Below the pieces are notes generated by a model, which saw nothing but the letters and a program-made list of their open reading frames with translations, ran no database searches and was not told the DNA's origin. The position numbers and the translations under genes are program-made. 6,063 bases of DNA from CALAED01 sp937891035. Its GTDB lineage: Bacteria > Actinomycetota > Actinomycetes > Streptosporangiales > Streptosporangiaceae. The stretch is from assembly GCA_035642125.1 (NCBI GenBank), contig DASQSZ010000029.1:1-6063 (forward strand), given 5' to 3'. Positions 5,452 through 6,063 of the stretch are shown in pieces (the first letter of the stretch is position 1; the number at the start of each line of letters is the position of its first letter).

Positions 5452-5534
5452 GCCTGCCAAACCACATGTGAAAACGACTTTCTCGGTCATCGCGGGTGAG
5501 TGCACCGCTCCTCTCGTTGGTTATCTGGTTCGGT

Positions 5535-5589
5535 CGATTCGCCTGATCTATCATCAAATATGACGATTCGAAAAGATCAATAGTCGAAT
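5535..5589 (+). promoter_or_regulatory. Operator-like repeats before the STAND gene
   Basis: This AT-rich patch carries CGATTCG twice (5535-5541 and 5564-5570, 29 bp apart). It also has the inverted pair ATTCGA (5566-5571)/TCGAAT (5584-5589) and the palindrome TGAT-CT-ATCA (5544-5553), which overlaps a possible -10 TATCAT. Repeats of this kind just before a gene with an N-terminal DNA-binding-like region suggest a regulator site, possibly autoregulation. This is inference. Confidence 0.35.
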
Positions 5590-5605
5590 GTCGACGGGGT
5601 GGATC

Positions 5606-6063
5606 ATGGGAAGGCCTGAGCGCGCGGTCGATCCGGACAAAGGGCCGGTGGAGCGTTTCGCCGTCGAGTTACGGCGCCTGCGAGATGCGACAGGGCGGCC
5701 GGGGTACCGAGAGCTGGCGCGGCGGGCGCATTACTCGGTGGCGACCTTGGCCGAGGCGGCGGGCGGCAAGGTTTTTCCTTCGCTGCAGGTGACGCTGGCC
5801 TATGTGGAGGCGTGCGGGGGAGACCGTCAGGCCTGGGCGGCTCGGTGGCGCGAGGTCGCCGAGGAGCTGTCAGCGGCGAACCCGATCGAGAAGGAGGACC
5901 TGGCGGCGGCGCCCTATCGGGGGCTGGCCACCTTCGGGCCTGCCGACGCGGAGTGGTTCTTCGGCCGGCGGCGGCTGGTCGACCAGCTGATGGAACGGCT
6001 GTCGAGGGTGTCGTTCATGGCGGTGTTCGGCCCGTCGGGCAGCGGTAAGTCGTCGCTGCTCCG
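5606..6063 (+). CDS. HTH-like region plus STAND (nSTAND1) NTPase, 5' part
   Basis: Only the first 152 codons are present; the frame stays open to the window edge. Residues about 15-85 form an XRE-like helix-turn-helix region (ERFAVELRRLRDATG, YRELARRAHYSVATLAEAAGG, PSLQVTLAYVEACGGDRQAW). Residues about 103-152 start a P-loop NTPase (YRGLATFGPADAEWFFGRRR, then Walker A GPSGSGKSS at 142-150 with Lys148). This order matches the actinobacterial proteins annotated as nSTAND1-domain NTPases, which usually end in WD40 repeats. Those repeats would lie outside the window. STAND proteins act as ligand-triggered ATP switches, some in anti-phage defence; the role here is unknown. ATG 5606 is chosen over the in-frame ATG 5588 because MGRPE is the familiar N-terminus, but its GGTGG site is close (3 nt). 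Codon 22 is TTA. Confidence 0.85.
   Translation, partial: MGRPERAVDPDKGPVERFAVELRRLRDATGRPGYRELARRAHYSVATLAEAAGGKVFPSLQVTLAYVEACGGDRQAWAARWREVAEELSAANPIEKEDLAAAPYRGLATFGPADAEWFFGRRRLVDQLMERLSRVSFMAVFGPSGSGKSSLL

Larger units (their letters stand above)
4407..5605. other. 1.2-kb gene-free, hairpin-rich intergenic region
   Basis: No open frame here has a believable protein. The longest (4410-5216, plus strand) is rich in Arg, Pro and Gly with no domain pattern. Part of the region (about 4640-5300) is filled with stem-loops, described separately. Besides those, GGTCG/CGACC (4644-4657) and GGCCGCG-G-CGCGGCC (4663-4677) are further symmetric elements. The rest (about 5300-5520) shows no strong feature apart from a weak promoter-like pair and the short repeat TGTCA/TGACA (5422-5436). 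The region separates the divergent pruA and STAND genes, so both promoters should be within it. No tRNA, rRNA or known riboswitch was recognised. Confidence 0.6.

Noticed and set aside
5526..5543. tRNA T-arm-like GGTTCG...
   Set aside because: No acceptor stem, anticodon arm or complete cloverleaf could be built around it.
5174..5557. 127-codon minus-strand frame
   Set aside because: No ribosome site, no recognisable domain and mixed codon use. Probably chance.

Overview
The window looks like chromosomal DNA of a high-GC actinomycete. The signs are strong G/C preference at third codon positions, a GTG start, two genes with a TANNNT box only 7-9 nt before the start codon (leaderless style), and an N-terminus of the P5C dehydrogenase that resembles actinobacterial PruA. 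The family may be Streptosporangiales-like, but genus cannot be fixed from the sequence.

Layout. Positions 1-141 hold the last 46 residues of a sugar-type ABC permease. A compact rightward block follows: a HAD hydrolase (197-844), a small DUF6912-like protein (966-1478), a second HAD hydrolase (1528-2166) and a 145-residue DUF1579-like protein (2315-2752). The leftward gene pruA (4406-2775) converges on this block with only 22 nt between the stop codons. From 4407 to 5605 there is about 1.2 kb with no convincing gene. At 5606 a rightward gene begins that encodes an N-terminal helix-turn-helix-like region followed by a STAND-type NTPase domain. It is cut by the window edge just after its Walker A motif.

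The housekeeping part is ordinary: two HAD-fold enzymes of unknown substrate around a protein of unknown function, and the second enzyme of proline degradation. No proline dehydrogenase lies next to pruA within the window. Both HAD proteins lack the usual second aspartate of motif I.

The least explained part is the pruA-STAND interval. It is unusually rich in long perfect or near-perfect hairpins (main ones at 4726-4759, 4806-4831, 4833-4884, 5032-5085, 5161-5199, 5266-5296). Two of them belong to a tandem element repeated about 200 bp apart: a hairpin with a 14-16 bp stem, then the identical 13-mer CCCAGGAGATCCC, exactly 10 variable bases, then the identical 9-mer GCAGGATGG. The stems differ by a paired C-G to T-A change, which is what selection on base pairing would give. 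This is the best candidate for something undescribed (a structured RNA, a multi-hairpin regulatory region or a small mobile repeat), but the sequence alone does not settle which. The STAND gene start is preceded by an AT-rich patch with operator-like repeats, and its 22nd codon is the rare TTA.
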